The translations under genes and the position numbers were made by a program. A stretch of DNA of 64,000 nucleotides from Adiantum capillus-veneris (Eukaryota; Streptophyta; Polypodiopsida; Polypodiales; Pteridaceae): assembly GCA_014529385.2 (NCBI GenBank), contig CM043967.1:5163001-5227000 (forward strand). Reading direction: 5' to 3'. The notes beneath the pieces were generated by a model that was given only the letters and a program-made list of their open reading frames with translations, made no database searches and was not told the DNA's origin. This document shows positions 53,746 through 64,000 of this stretch, in pieces (the first letter of the stretch is position 1; each line of letters opens with the position of its first letter).

Positions 53746-54780
53746 CAAACTTTCCTCTTTGTGAATGCTACTCGAGGTCATAGTGGGCCTGCCACACCCT
53801 CACACAAGGCAAAAACTCATTGAGCCAAATTCTTTCAAAATCTTGGAAGGATGTTCTAGCATCAAAGGGGGAGTTTGTAGGAAGAAGATCTTGCCAATAT
53901 TTTCCTTTGAAAAACAAAGCTATGTATGACATTCGATTTTTAGATTTTCAAAATCTCTACTACCACCAAAACCATGCATTTGTACAAACTTTCATCCACA
54001 CTTGCATTCATACAAGGCGTGATCACATTTGGCTTCATAAAAACAATATTTGTGAAAGGATCAGACACTTCCCTACCAAGAGTAAGACCATCCTTAATGA
54101 CACGCATCATTTGCACAAAGCCCGATTTGTATGCTATGCCACCATCGGCATCTACTTTGACCACTTTGATGATTGTCAGCACAACTTTGAAGGTGAGGAT
54201 AAGTATCGATCACAACAAGTTTGGAAACACACTTTGCGGTCAACATCGAGAGACAAAACACAAATCTTTGAAGATTTTAAGTAGACATTCACCTTTTGAC
54301 CTCCAACATTGGAGGAAGCTCCATTCGACTTTGACATACCACCTAGTTGCCAACTATTCTCTAGGAAAGGTGTATTTTGGCCTATACCCTACTGTTGAAT
54401 TCTCTAGAGACAAATATTTTGATAATACACCCAGTTGACAATCTCTAGGGAGGATTTTTTTTATTTTACACCCAGCTCTTCAATTCTCCAGGGGAGGATA
54501 CTTTTTACTATTTGGGTGTTACTATGACACACACGGGGAGGCTTGTTTGAGTGTATGACACATCAACACCACCAACTAGTGGATACCCTCTCTACTTTAG
54601 AAGTCTACATCTGACATCATTGCTTATCTCTATTAGTGTTAACCTCTTTCTCTAATCTCTTGTGATTAACTCGCTAACCAAACCATGAACGGCTCACTAT
54701 TGCTTCTGCCATAGCCAATCTCATTCACCTCCCATACTCAGATCTTCTCCTCGCGACTCTCAAACCATCTTTCCACTCAA
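53746..54780. other. Unassigned DNA with one medium ORF
   Basis: A diverged second copy of the unit end (CCTCTTTGTGAATGCTACTC at 53754) opens the region. The ORF at 53820-54284 (154 codons, SKSWKDVLASKGEFVGRRSC) could be a decayed LINE ORF1 start, but there is no firm motif. The remainder has no recognisable gene. Confidence 0.35.
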
Positions 54781-54782
54781 AA

Positions 54783-54845
54783 ATCCTCTCTGAAGTAGCC
54801 CGTGTTAACATGCGCTGCTTTAAAAAGCCCTAAAAACTCTCTTTT
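54783..54845. repeat. Isolated unit of the palindromic minisatellite
   Basis: CTCTCTGAAGTAGCCCGTGT then TAACATGCGCTGCTTT at 54788-54823 is the same core as the arrays at 36.2 and 47.2 kb. Confidence 0.75.
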
Positions 54846-55080
54846 TTTTCATTTCTTCCATAGAGGTGTTGTGAAAGTGTCACCTTATACTCAGGAATCC
54901 CACCCAAGAAGAGATCGTTCATGAATAAGCCTATCTTACAGGTCTTTTGAACCCATTTGCAAATCTTCCCTGCCATGCACCACTAGTTGATGCGTATACG
55001 TAGCCTATTGTAGACAATTCGTTGTCCACGTTCCCTGCATGATCTCCATCCATTTAGCCAATTGTACAAGGACTTAAGTT
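54846..55080 (-). pseudogene. LINE zf-RVT fragment, minus strand
   Basis: Minus-strand reading AGKICKWVQKTCKIGLFMND then LFLGGIPEYKVT aligns with ARKVCKWVQKS...FYKNDVFLGGKVFK of the tandem units. It is a diverged copy in opposite orientation. From 55081 to 56033 there is no recognisable gene. Confidence 0.65.
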
Positions 55081-56033
55081 TTTCAAGAGATCTTTTACAA
55101 TAAGAAATCCAAGATAAAGTTCAAGCAATGAGATCAAACTGAGTTAGGGAGCCAAAAAAATACGTAGTTTATTGGTTTCAACATATAAAGTCATTTGTAG
55201 TTGTCAAACTGCACTATAATAGCTTCAACCCTATGAGGAGACCTTTAGAAGACCAATATTATGCTCTTGTTCAGCACGTGCTCAAGTATGAAATTATGTC
55301 TGTAACTTACGTATGACTTGGAAACTAGTCTTTGAAGGGCATTCCATTGTTTTGTAACACTTGGAGTACTAACACTTGGTTGTAATAAACATCTTTACAA
55401 AACAATATAAGAATGTTATGATTTTTTTGGTAAAACAGCTTGAAATTTTAATAAAATTTATGACTAGGAATAATTCTCTCCACAAGGATTGTATTTTGAC
55501 ATGGAAAAAAATCCAATCTTTTCATCCCCTCATAACCAACCTATGGTAGAAGCAAGGTCTAAAAAACTTCTTTCTAGCTTGACAAGTAAATTGCCAAAAC
55601 TTGGAACAAGACACTTTAGTGTCTTGGGACACTCGAGTGTCCAATTACAGGACTAGTGTTAAGAATCAACCATTCTTAGCTAAAAGCATAAGCCCAAGCT
55701 ATGTACAAAGCAGACAACAGTGTCTTCAGGTTGACAAAGTGAACTACAAGCATCCCCTTCAGAAAAGGTAGGAAAACAAACAACTATCTCAAGCCCTCCA
55801 CATCCTTCGAGGTAGAGGAACGACACATAGTTCAAAAATTTGAATTGAGAACAATGGGTGCATGTTGCCTGCTTTTAAAGAAGACTTTATAGATCAATAA
55901 TATACACCACCATCGTCTCCATGATCATCTCTAACGATGATGCTAGAAAAACAACAGCCAGTACAACAAATTTTGTACAAGCAGGGTCAAGGCATGTATA
56001 GACAGTCTATAGCTACAACCCCAGGTCCCACAA
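55081..56033. other. No gene seen; likely 3' UTR of the neighbouring gene at its right end
   Basis: AT-rich DNA without coding signal. The portion just left of 56034 is downstream of the stop codon of the six-exon gene. Confidence 0.4.
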
Positions 56034-58590
56034 CTAATCAGAATCAGACAGGTCCGTCTCTTCTCCACCTATTTCTCCTGTGGGCACGTCCTTCTCTTGG
56101 GTGTCTGTATCCACCAGTACAGCTTCTACATCATGGACCATGCGCTGTCCATCGTTTGCTGTCAGAGTTGACTCTTTCGGAAGCTCACTCATTACAAGCT
56201 CTTCTGATTCCACTGCAAGAAATGTAGGCGACACAGGCACTTGATTTGGATTCTCTATCAGCACATCTTCAGCATTAGACTTACCAAAATTGCTACCACC
56301 AGAACACAGGTTCAAAATCTTTGCTGATAGGTGACGCTTCTCTCTTTCAATCGCATCAATAACTGCCCGCAGATCTTGTACATTGTGCTCTTGAACCAGC
56401 TTTATGGGAATGGTAAGTAATGTCTACCCAGAACAAAAGCCAAAGCAGCATAAAGATCAATATTTAGTACAAAACCCTCTGAACAAGAAGTGTAAGAACA
56501 GGAGGATTTAATCAGCAGAAAACAGGTAAGCATGTGCAGAGGACAACATTGCCTCTTAAACTGTTCTCATTGACACCTCTCAACTCAGAAGGCAGCATAG
56601 GGCATGCCAGAAACAGGAAACAAACAGGAAAAACCACGAAGCCTACCTCAATATCCTGCCCTCCAACAGCGTAAGCTTCTGCTGCCGCCATGCTTGTGGC
56701 AGCAATAACACCCACACGTGACAAGCCCCCAATGCATAACTGAGGAAAATAACTCTTCAACTCGAGAAACTCAACCTCGATGTTGTTTAATGGCTTCTTA
56801 TCTCGTTTCAACTTGGAAACCAATAGTTTGGAGATGTCATCATGAAGGCTTCTCCAAAGATAGTCAACAGCCTCCACGGCTTCAAGTTCAACTGCAGCCT
56901 CAAGTTCTCTATTCCATTCAGTGTCAGAGATGTTACCCGCTTTCTCCAAAATCAAGGCCCTGCGAAGCTCTTCTAGCCTCTTTGCCACGTCCTTCAAATA
57001 CCCACAGCAGAAAACTCAGTTAAGAGTGATAAAGATGCTGCAGTTGCAAACCCCAGCTACAATACACCACACATTATGAAATGCATACAATTAGTTTCCC
57101 GATTCGCTACTCAGACAAACACATACAAAGGTCTGCTAAGGTCAGGTGGGGACACCACATTTTTCCAGAAGATCAGCGCCTCTTTGCATGTATCGTTGTC
57201 TGAAAGTGAGTAATCTCTTGAGCAGCCTTGCTTGAGCATTTATACTGTCACGGGAATTAGCAATGAACAAACACGAAAGACCGGGGCCAATACCTTCAAT
57301 GAGCTGCTCTTATGTAACATATCAAGCCAGATTGCATGATCTTCTTTCCAATAATTCTGCATACAACTCCAAGGGATATCCATTTCTAAATCAAGCATCC
57401 TCCTCTTTAATCTCTCACAAAAAGAAACTGCACTCTGATAACTGCTTGATTCTCCACTGGTTTTAACATCGGCCTTTTGATGTTCTTCCGCAGGCAAGGC
57501 ACTACAATGATCAAAGTCTGAGTTGAGTGAAGCAAATGCAGATTGCTTCCTTGAAATTAACCCAAGGCTATTGACCTTGTTAGCACCCCTACGGCGTCCA
57601 GACAAGTAGACCTGTGAATCATTTTGAAGGTCCAGACATGCATCACAGATGCAGAAAAAATAATGTTTTCAAGTCACAAAAATCAGGGTTTCAATACCTT
57701 CTTGTATGGGTCTGCTTCTTGAAGATCAGATCTAGACAATAAACCCTTGTGGAACTGAGTAGAGGTGTGCTTCGGTCTGGGGCGTTTCCCTTGACATTTT
57801 GATCCAAGAGGACTATTATGAGGAATACTCTCTCCTGCAAAAACAGCTCTGATCAGTAAGGTGCCAATTGAATTCATGTATTGATGATCACTATCAGAAT
57901 GGAAGGATATACCTGCAATGCCAGCTTCAGCCTCTCTAACAGCTTTTATTTCAGCGCAGCCATTCTCTGCTTCCCGCACCTTGCATTGTGTTGCAATGTG
58001 CTCACGTGCAGAGCAGTTAGATTGCAGGGTTGAACCTTCGACCACACCACCTGTAGCACCTATTGCTGCAATCCTTTTGATTGCTCTTTGATCATCTGCA
58101 CTGTCGTACATGGTTGTAGCTTTCTGTGTGCACCTTCCACGAACCTGTAAATAATGTAGGTCAAGTTGTTATCTGTCATCCGTTCTGGCAGTGCTTGTTG
58201 GGAAAATATTTCGTTTATGTCCACAACAAAATATGTAGAATTTCAGAAAAAGAATCACCTGGCCAACTAGCAATTCTTGTGACGAATTGCTAGACGTCCC
58301 GCCACTATGCCAACTAGCCCCAGAAGTATCAGTAATTCGCACTTGATTTCTTCTTCTACTCCTTTGACTATCTTGATTGGCTCTGCCCAAAGATTCCGAA
58401 GTTGGGCCTTTGACGACACCACAAAGAAAAGAATTTGCATCAATTCTGTCAACAGAGTTGGGTGGAAAGCCCTCTTCATTGTCGGCAGATACAGAAATAC
58501 GACATGCACTTAAGAATGGTCCTTTCAAAGCATCATTAGAATTTTCATCTGTCAGCTTCTCGCGGCTAACTCCTGTTGTAGTCTCCTTGT
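56034..58590 (-). CDS. Multi-exon plant gene, last six exons, function not recognised
   Basis: Six minus-strand exons with consensus GT-AG borders keep one open frame: 58590-58259, 58144-57913, 57834-57698, 57611-57294, 56991-56647 and 56399-56034 (stop TAA/TAG position 56036-56034). Together they encode about 576 residues with no internal stop. The N-terminal part is Ser/Arg-rich and disordered (SQRSRRRNQVRITDTSG; KCQGKRPRPKHTSTQFH). Exon 4 has a Trp-containing segment (DIPWSCMQNYWKEDHAIWLD), exon 5 is strongly helical (KRLEELRRALILEKAGNISD, LEAVEAVDYLWRSLHDD), exon 6 starts with a helix (LRAVIDAIEREKRHLSAKIL) and ends acidic. It looks like a nuclear regulatory or chromatin-associated protein, but I do not recognise the family. 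Upstream exons must lie right of 58590 but were not found; a Ty3 fragment follows there. Confidence 0.75.
56647..56991 (-). other. Exon 5 of the six-exon gene, helical core
   Basis: Acceptor TATTTGAAG precedes GACGTGGC, donor GATATTGAG|GTAGGC. The 115 residues include SKLLVSKLKRDKKPLNNIEV, SYFPQLCIGGLSRVGVIAAT and AEAYAVGGQDIE and are the longest ordered-looking part of the protein. Confidence 0.72.
58259..58590 (-). other. Exon (first visible) of the six-exon gene
   Basis: Acceptor TTTATGTTTTAG precedes ACAAGG; the exon ends in CCAG before GTGATT. Reading includes NEEGFPPNSVDRIDANSFLC and SSNSSQELLVGQ. It starts in phase, needing one base from an upstream exon, so the gene does extend to the right. 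Confidence 0.7.
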
Positions 58591-58739
58591 CTAAAACATA
58601 AATGGGCTAAATTTCAGAGAAGCCTCTCAAAACTGAAAGCCTTTCTACATCTTAAACGAAACACATCAGAAACTAAAAGAGGTACTGAGATTTTCTTCAC
58701 ATAAAACACACGTCAGATCCAATGTGCACGAGAAATGCT

Positions 58740-59290
58740 CATGATCATATAGGCTGCTCCTCCAGAATCATATCGTCTGGCACCTGTCCTTGGAATGGTC
58801 TAAAAACACTCACATGAAAAGCATCGTGAATCCTCCAATGATTTGGCAACTGCAACTTAAAAGATACATCATTGATATTTTCAGTGATCTTGAAAGGACC
58901 ATAATATCTCATACTGAGCTTCTTACAGCTTCTCCTTTCCCCTCATTTTTCAAAGTCTGGCCTTCTCAAACCTAAGACGGACCCAATCAATTCCTTTCGA
59001 CTCTCTCCTTACAGCTGCCTTGTAGTACCTGTGCTCAGACTTCTGCAAAGCCTCTTTCACCATAGCAAAGGATGTATTCCAATTCTCAACAAAATGATTG
59101 GCTTGAAAGATCTTGTCCTTGGTGCACAAGATAGGTGAAACCTTCTTGGCACCCTCGACAATCTCAGAAGGAGCCTTTCTTGTAGGAAGTATGAACAATG
59201 TTGTTGTAGCTCTACCAAAGGCAGATACTTGTTTTCTCTCATAGAAGATCCTTCTATTAGTTTTGTAAACTGCCTAACAGGCTCCACTTC
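58740..59290 (-). pseudogene. Ty3-4 fragment, integrase C-terminus
   Basis: Minus-strand reading has RENKYLPLVE, RKAPSEIVEGAKKVSP, NTSFAMVKEALQKSEHRYYK and DWVRLRFEKARL, and, after frame changes, YYGPFKITENIND, LPNHWRIHDAFHVSVFR and GQVPDDMILEEQPI. This is the tail of a plant Ty3 integrase, comparable to Ty3-2 at 21.2-21.6 kb. No LTR is visible. It lies immediately upstream of the first visible exon of the six-exon gene. Confidence 0.75.
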
Positions 59291-61594
59291 CCCTATCAAG
59301 AGGGTATACTGTACAACCAAAAAGGGTGGCTCTCCCATGATTAACAGCATATGTACAATGTCTATATCCTAAAGTGGGATGGGGCAGAGCCACCCGAGTG
59401 CTTGTAGTGCCAGTGGATACCATGGTCCATCGTGAAGAACTGCCACATGTGAATAAATGCCTAGCACAGTCACTCATCCCTGTTGGAGCTTCCCTACATG
59501 CTATCATACTGCCTTTGAGAGTGTGAATCAGCTACAGCGATAGGAATGACACCATGGATACAAGGAAACTATGTTTTAGGGCCTATCGGATCAATAACTC
59601 CGTTCCCAAAGTCCCTCAATTCCCACTTCCGTTTTTCTATTTCTTCAGGGAGTTCCAAACATTGCATATTAAGTATACCTATATAAAGAGGTATCTAAGC
59701 TGTTCTGATGAACGGACCAAGCCGTTTCCGTCTTTGATGGCCTTGCTAGTCTTGTTCCATGACTATGATTAAAACGTACGTACATAGAATTTTTCAGGCC
59801 CTAAAGCCTGGAACTACGGGAGCTTGTTGTTCGTGAAATAGCATGTGTTTCGCTTGATCGATAAAACGTTTCAAGACTCAAAACATTTCACCTGTCCGTT
59901 CCTGCTAAGACACGTTAGTATATAACAATAGTCAATCAACGATAACCTTTATAGGAGATTGGTGGAACTGCTACAGGCTGGAAACCAAAGACATTCAGCA
60001 AGGTCCGAAAATTCAACTGGCCCGATAATTCACAATTCACAAACCCTTCCAAATGTTGATGACCAAGGACAATGATGATTGGAAATGGGCAAAGAAAGCT
60101 TACACGTTAGGAGTTTGGCTTGGCCACACCAGCCAACAACACATGTACAGGCACGTGCCAGTCCAAAGGGACACTATTATCCATCAAGGGCAGCTGTATA
60201 ACTTTCTCCACATGAAGAGTCAAGGATGTCTTTTCCCTTTCCGCAGGGAGCTTAATTCTGAATAAAGGTCAAGAAAATGATATGCATGTGCTGGGACCAA
60301 CCTTGACTAATTATCTGATAGACAGTAGCTGATTGGAAAATGAATTCGGAAATGACAAATTTTGGTGCTAAACAATTCATCAGAGTTCAGAAGTTGTATC
60401 CCCACAGTAATCTTGATTTTAACTGTATAGACATCCTCCATTCACTATTACAATAGTTTTTTGAAGTAAAATAAGAATTTGACCTCCCAATTTTAGAAGC
60501 GAGCGATATTGCAGGCGAACACTTTCTCCGGTATCCAGTGTTTTAACCAAGTACCTGTGGTAAAATTCCAGACGATCTTACCAGAAATGCATCAATCAAA
60601 GTTTCAAAAGACAACAATTTTTTCCATGTCAGAAAAGTCACCATCCATTCAGACATTGCGTAGTAATTATTGCTTCTCGTCCTACAAAGCGCTCTGGTGT
60701 GCGTTTATTACCCTGTCATCAGCCAAAGAATAAAAAAAGTGAGCCTCGAGCAAATTCAAAAGGTAAATAGGGTGTCCAGCTGCAATATATATCTTTTGGA
60801 CCTTTATGAATACTCGGTCATTTGTAAAGTAAGGAAACTGCACCCCTCTGGCTTGAGAAGCTTCTGGATCTGCAAAAACCTGCAACCAGGAACTTCGTCA
60901 GGACATACCAAAACAGAGTCTCAGACTTTCTCCAAACCCAAAATACTTTACAATCTCTCCCCAATAATTTCCAAAGTCCATTATTCTGTAGGTCACCTCC
61001 TATTCATCCCTGGGCAACGCATGGCATCCTTTTGTATGGCTGGTTTTGTCCTGGGCTGGGCACCCGCATGGAATTTTATGGCGTAACATTTCAAGCCAAG
61101 GCTGACTTTTCTCAGTGGGAGGGCTGATCATGGGGCTTTTACGCCTCTGCTAATGGTAACCTTGCATCAAGATTGGCATCGGCAGGCTCCTCTCTCCCAT
61201 GCATTTATTCTGCTTGTGACAGATTACAACTTTTACACATAAGATAAGTCGATCTTAGAAGCTACTCTGCTCCTTTGGAGCTGATCAAAGAGATCCTCCA
61301 TATAGAGCACCTATCCATAAACGTCACATTTTTAGCTAAATTGTCTATCGTAATTGTTGTCCGTCTGCCATTCACAAATCCAAGTATTTTGGGTAAAGGG
61401 CCAATGTGCCCAGGACGGACATGGCCCGCTGCTCACTACGACTAACTCTTCATTCTTCTTATTTTAACTACAGTGAATAAGGGAGCCCCCGATCTTCAGC
61501 TGCAGTGATTGCAAGAGATAGTGTCTCATTCCGTCTCTCTCTGTCTCTCCCCCTCTCCATGCACGTGCCATGAGTGCAACATGGCATTATTCGC
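59291..61594. other. About 2.3 kb without recognisable gene
   Basis: The region may hold introns or the 5' part of the six-exon gene. One minus-strand open stretch (60885-60682) begins after a TTCCTGGTTGCAG acceptor-like site and could be an exon, but no continuation was found. No repeat or mobile-element protein is evident. Confidence 0.35.
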
Positions 61595-62575
61595 AAAAGA
61601 AGTCGTAGTATGTTATCTCATGCTAAGTTACCATGGGCTGAAGCTATGAAGACCGCAGTTCATGTGCTTAATAGATCACCAATGACGGCACTCGTTGCTG
61701 TTGCTTTACACGCCCTGGAGTAGTCATAAACCTCCATATGAATAGTTGAGAGTCTAGGGCGGTGAAGCATTTGTCCATGTACCAAAGAAGGTCATGAAGA
61801 AGCTTGCACCAAAGTTGCAAAAGTGCATTTTCCTTGGCTATGGTGAAGATGGTAAAATTTTGTGGGATCCAATTTCCCATATCACAGTCCGTAGCAGCGA
61901 TGTCATATTCAATGAGACGAAATGCACAAAAGCCCTCCAATAGAGCTTGAGATGAGGAAGGTTACGTTTCAAGATGTTATGCCACCTGTTCGTGAACAAA
62001 GACAAGGCTGTCTATGCGCCCAGTAGCTCTGACCATGAAGGAAGTAGCTCTGACCATGAAGAAAGTAGCTCTGACCATGCAGAAAGTAGCGGCAGTGCAT
62101 CGAGTGATGCTGAAACGCTAGTGGGATAGATGATTCCTCATGCGACACCTCCTGAATAGTCGATGTCGAGTCTAGATTACATTATGTTTACGTGTGCCCT
62201 CCTGCTATGATAAGGCTATGTTATGGGATGACAAGCTTAAGTTGGAAAGTGCCATGAAATCAGAGACGGATTCTTTGCAAAAGAAGAAGACTTGGTAATT
62301 GGTATTTTTGCCTAAAGGGAAGGATAATTTGCCGTGTAAATGGGTCTACAAGTTGATGATCACCAATGATGGGAAGCTGAAGAACAACGGTAGATTGGTT
62401 GCCAAAGGTTTCCAACAAAAGCACGGCATATATTTTGATTAGGTTTTTTTGCCAGTTGTCAATATGACTACCTTGAGCTTAGTACTTGCTTTGGCTACCA
62501 TGGAGTTGGTCAATTGGGATGTCAAGACGACATTCTTACAAGGTGAACTTTATGAGGACATTTGCTGTCAGGACA
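61595..62575 (+). pseudogene. Copia-4 fragment, integrase end to RT start
   Basis: Frame-corrected reading has MLSHAKLP, WAEAMKTAVHVLNRSPMTAL, LAPKLQKCIFLGYGEDGKIL-like reading at about 61805, SSDVIFNETKCTKA, then a Ser-rich linker with a 21-bp repeat, and RT pieces (WVYKLMITNDGKLKNN, GRLVAKGFQQKHGI, ELVNWDVKTTFLQGELYED). It stops abruptly at about 62575 before the RT active site. Many frameshifts. Both ends are truncated, with no LTR of its own identified. Confidence 0.78.
62022..62084 (+). repeat. 21-bp minisatellite x3 in Copia-4 linker
   Basis: AGTAGCTCTGACCATGAAG starts at 62022, 62043 and 62064 and encodes SSSDHE-like heptads; a partial fourth unit starts at 62085. Confidence 0.88.
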
Positions 62576-62579
62576 AGGA

Positions 62580-62790
62580 TCCTAAGGAGCAAGGCTCGAC
62601 CTAGGGGGTCAGGGACCTGAGCCAGGGGCTCAGACTGGACCAATGTGGACTGGGGATCCGAACTATGGCTAGGGCTAGGAGCCGGCCTATATATAGGGAG
62701 GTAGGGCGGTGGATCCAACATCTTAGTCTCTTAGATCTTATATTGGTATCAGAGCTCAAGGAAGGGAGGAGCCATGGAGGAGGGGGGAAG
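62580..62790 (+). repeat. LTR end and primer-site relic of another element
   Basis: TGGTATCAGAGC at 62744-62755 is a full Met-tRNA primer site. The preceding GC-rich segment has CTATATATAGGG (62687-62698, TATA-like) about 55 bp upstream, as expected near the end of an LTR. No matching 3' LTR is in the window, and the LTR edge is not canonical (TTATA before the primer site). It is a truncated element cut by the CT repeat at 62815. Confidence 0.6.
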
Positions 62791-62812
62791 GAGATTGGTT
62801 GCATGAGGCATG

Positions 62813-62814
<2 letters not shown>

Positions 62815-62876
<62 letters not shown>
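62815..62876. repeat. (CT)n microsatellite at the LINE-3 edge
   Basis: About 30 CT units. LINE-3 coding sequence starts directly after it. Confidence 0.92.
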
Positions 62877-62880
<4 letters not shown>

Positions 62881-64000
62881 AGTCCCCCCACCCTGCTATT
62901 TCCTCCACAGAGACCTGGGGGCAGTACGCATCATCTTTGTACACAGTACATGGACAACCGGCCCTCCTCAACCACCCCGATCCATGCCCACACGCATGTG
63001 TCTTTTTCACCGCTGAGATGGTGAAGAAAGCTATTGACAGGATGAAGACTGGGAGAGCATATGATCATGATGGCCTAGTCGCTGAGCATTTCATACATGC
63101 CAAAGACCTACTAGCAGAGCTTCTGGCAGTTATGTTTAACCGGGCCATGTGTGAGGGCCTACCAGACTCTTGGAGCCTATCTACGATCATACCTATCTTC
63201 AAATCAGGAGACCCCATGGAGCCTAGGAATTATCGCACTATTATGATTGGGCACACACTGGCACGGTTGTATGCATCCATTCTGGAGCAACAACTGAGTA
63301 GATGGGCAGAGAGGGAAGGGATACGTGCAACTGGGCAGGCAGGATTCAGGAGAGGCTTCTCTACTCTTGACCATATCCTAACACTCAGGGCCATCATCGA
63401 AGAAGGCAGATCTCATGGGAGACGGATCTATTGTAGCTTTGTGGACTTCCGCAAAGCTTTCGACACGGTCCCCAGAGCTAGACTGATGCGCAGACTACAG
63501 AAAATGGGAGTACCCACAGAACTCATTTGGGGGTTCATGGCATTGTACAGATCAGTAGTAGGGCATGTACGCACCCCGGAGGGACTTTCTACACCGGTTC
63601 ACTCCACTATTGGGGTGAAGCAGGGCTGCCCGCTCTCTCCTACTCTTTTCAGTATGTATGTGGATGAGGTTTCTGACTACATTGACAGCGATGGGGATAA
63701 AGGTGCTCAGTTGGCAGGGACATGGATTCCACTTTTGTTATATGCTGATGACATAGTGTTGATCTCCGAATCCCCAGATGGAATGCAACGTCAATTGGAT
63801 GCTTTGCATACGTTTGCCCACGAAAGTGGTTTGTCTGTCAACCTGGGTAAAACCAAGGTTATGGTGTTTAATACCACCCCACAGTGGATCAGGAGGTCAG
63901 CACCTACATTCACATACAGCCAGGAGACGGTGGAGTACACAGACGCTTACACTTACCTTGGAGTGGTTTTTAGCGGACCTGCATTCTCACTCAGAAGAGC
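62877..64000 (+). CDS. LINE-3: ORF2 reverse transcriptase, open to the window edge
   Basis: From the CT repeat a single frame with no stop runs past 64000. It begins inside ORF2 (AISSTETWGQYASSLYT), aligning with LINE-1 at about 16040, so the copy is 5'-truncated or starts at the microsatellite. RT motifs in order: VKKAIDRMKTGRAYDHDGL, STIIPIFKSGDPMEPRNYR, GQAGFRRGFSTLDHI, YCSFVDFRKAFDTVP (first catalytic Asp), GVKQGCPLSPTLFSMYVDE, LLLYADDIVLI (YADD at 63741-63752) and LSVNLGKTKVMVFNT. All palm motifs are intact. The endonuclease is missing in this window. It is the best-preserved RT here and the reference for reading LINE-1. Whether the copy is complete at its 3' end cannot be seen. Confidence 0.88.

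Noticed and set aside
50521-53760. Regularly spaced repeats as a CRISPR-like or satellite array
   Set aside because: Units exceed 1 kb, number only three and are LINE-derived, so this is a segmental triplication.
53820-54438. Two overlapping 154-codon ORFs
   Set aside because: They overlap in different frames, show no domain, and lie between LINE fragments; kept only as unassigned DNA.
60682-60885. Candidate upstream exon of the six-exon gene
   Set aside because: An acceptor-like site and open frame exist, but no phase-compatible donor or neighbouring exon could be established.

Overview
The window looks like repeat-dominated nuclear DNA of a land plant with a large genome. The evidence is Ty1/copia and Ty3/gypsy elements with the plant-typical primer site TGGTATCAGAGC (complementary to initiator Met tRNA), several LINEs, a CACTA-type transposon end, long GA/CT microsatellites, and one gene split by GT-AG introns. 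No bacterial operon, rRNA, tRNA or CRISPR array is visible. A fern or other large-genome lineage would fit, but the sequence does not prove this.

Layout. 1-10.5 kb: a Ty3 pol relic (1-284, resuming at 9667) is split by a tandem array of a gag-only copia-type element with structure LTR-internal-LTR-internal-LTR (285-9666, minus strand). The left internal unit is itself split by a nearly complete but inactivated copia element (Copia-1, 834-6241, plus). A second Ty3 integrase relic (9869-10513) contains a 40-G run. 10.5-13.7 kb: unassigned DNA with short tandem duplications. 13.7-18.2 kb: LINE-1 (minus), with ORF1, endonuclease, RT, and a C-terminal domain carrying a zinc finger and a PCNA-binding (PIP-box) motif. 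18.2-19.9 kb: dense GA/CT microsatellites and a second LINE fragment. 20.9-26.0 kb: Ty3-2 (minus), followed by its 5' LTR and a compound (TG)n-(G)n-(CT)n repeat. 27.5-31.3 kb: Copia-2 (plus), then a CACTA terminus (about 31.7-31.98 kb) and an inverted related copia LTR (32.3-32.5 kb). 32.5-36.2 kb: no gene recognised. 36.2-47.5 kb: a triple nest, in which Ty3-3 (36660-46689, 482-bp LTRs, perfect AAGAT target duplication) sits in a LINE fragment, which itself interrupts a minisatellite of palindromic units. Ty3-3 carries an extra 3' ORF between integrase and its 3' LTR. 47.5-49.2 kb: Copia-3 (minus), an internally deleted copia. 50.0-55.1 kb: LINE fragments, including three head-to-tail copies of a 1,039-bp unit separated only by poly-G runs. 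56.0-58.6 kb: the last six exons of an ordinary gene on the minus strand, function not recognised. 58.7-59.3 kb: Ty3-4 fragment. 61.6-62.8 kb: Copia-4 fragment and an LTR/PBS relic. 62.9-64.0 kb: LINE-3, related to LINE-1, with an open RT reading frame running off the window.

Functionally this is almost entirely a record of retroelement insertion, nesting, deletion and tandem amplification. Nearly every element is inactivated by stops, frameshifts or deletions. The best candidates for undescribed biology are the LINE ORF2 terminus with a PIP box, the 3' ORF of Ty3-3, the poly-G-bounded triplication (part of a striking set of G/C homopolymers), and the palindromic minisatellite. All names such as Copia-1 or LINE-1 are local labels for this window only.
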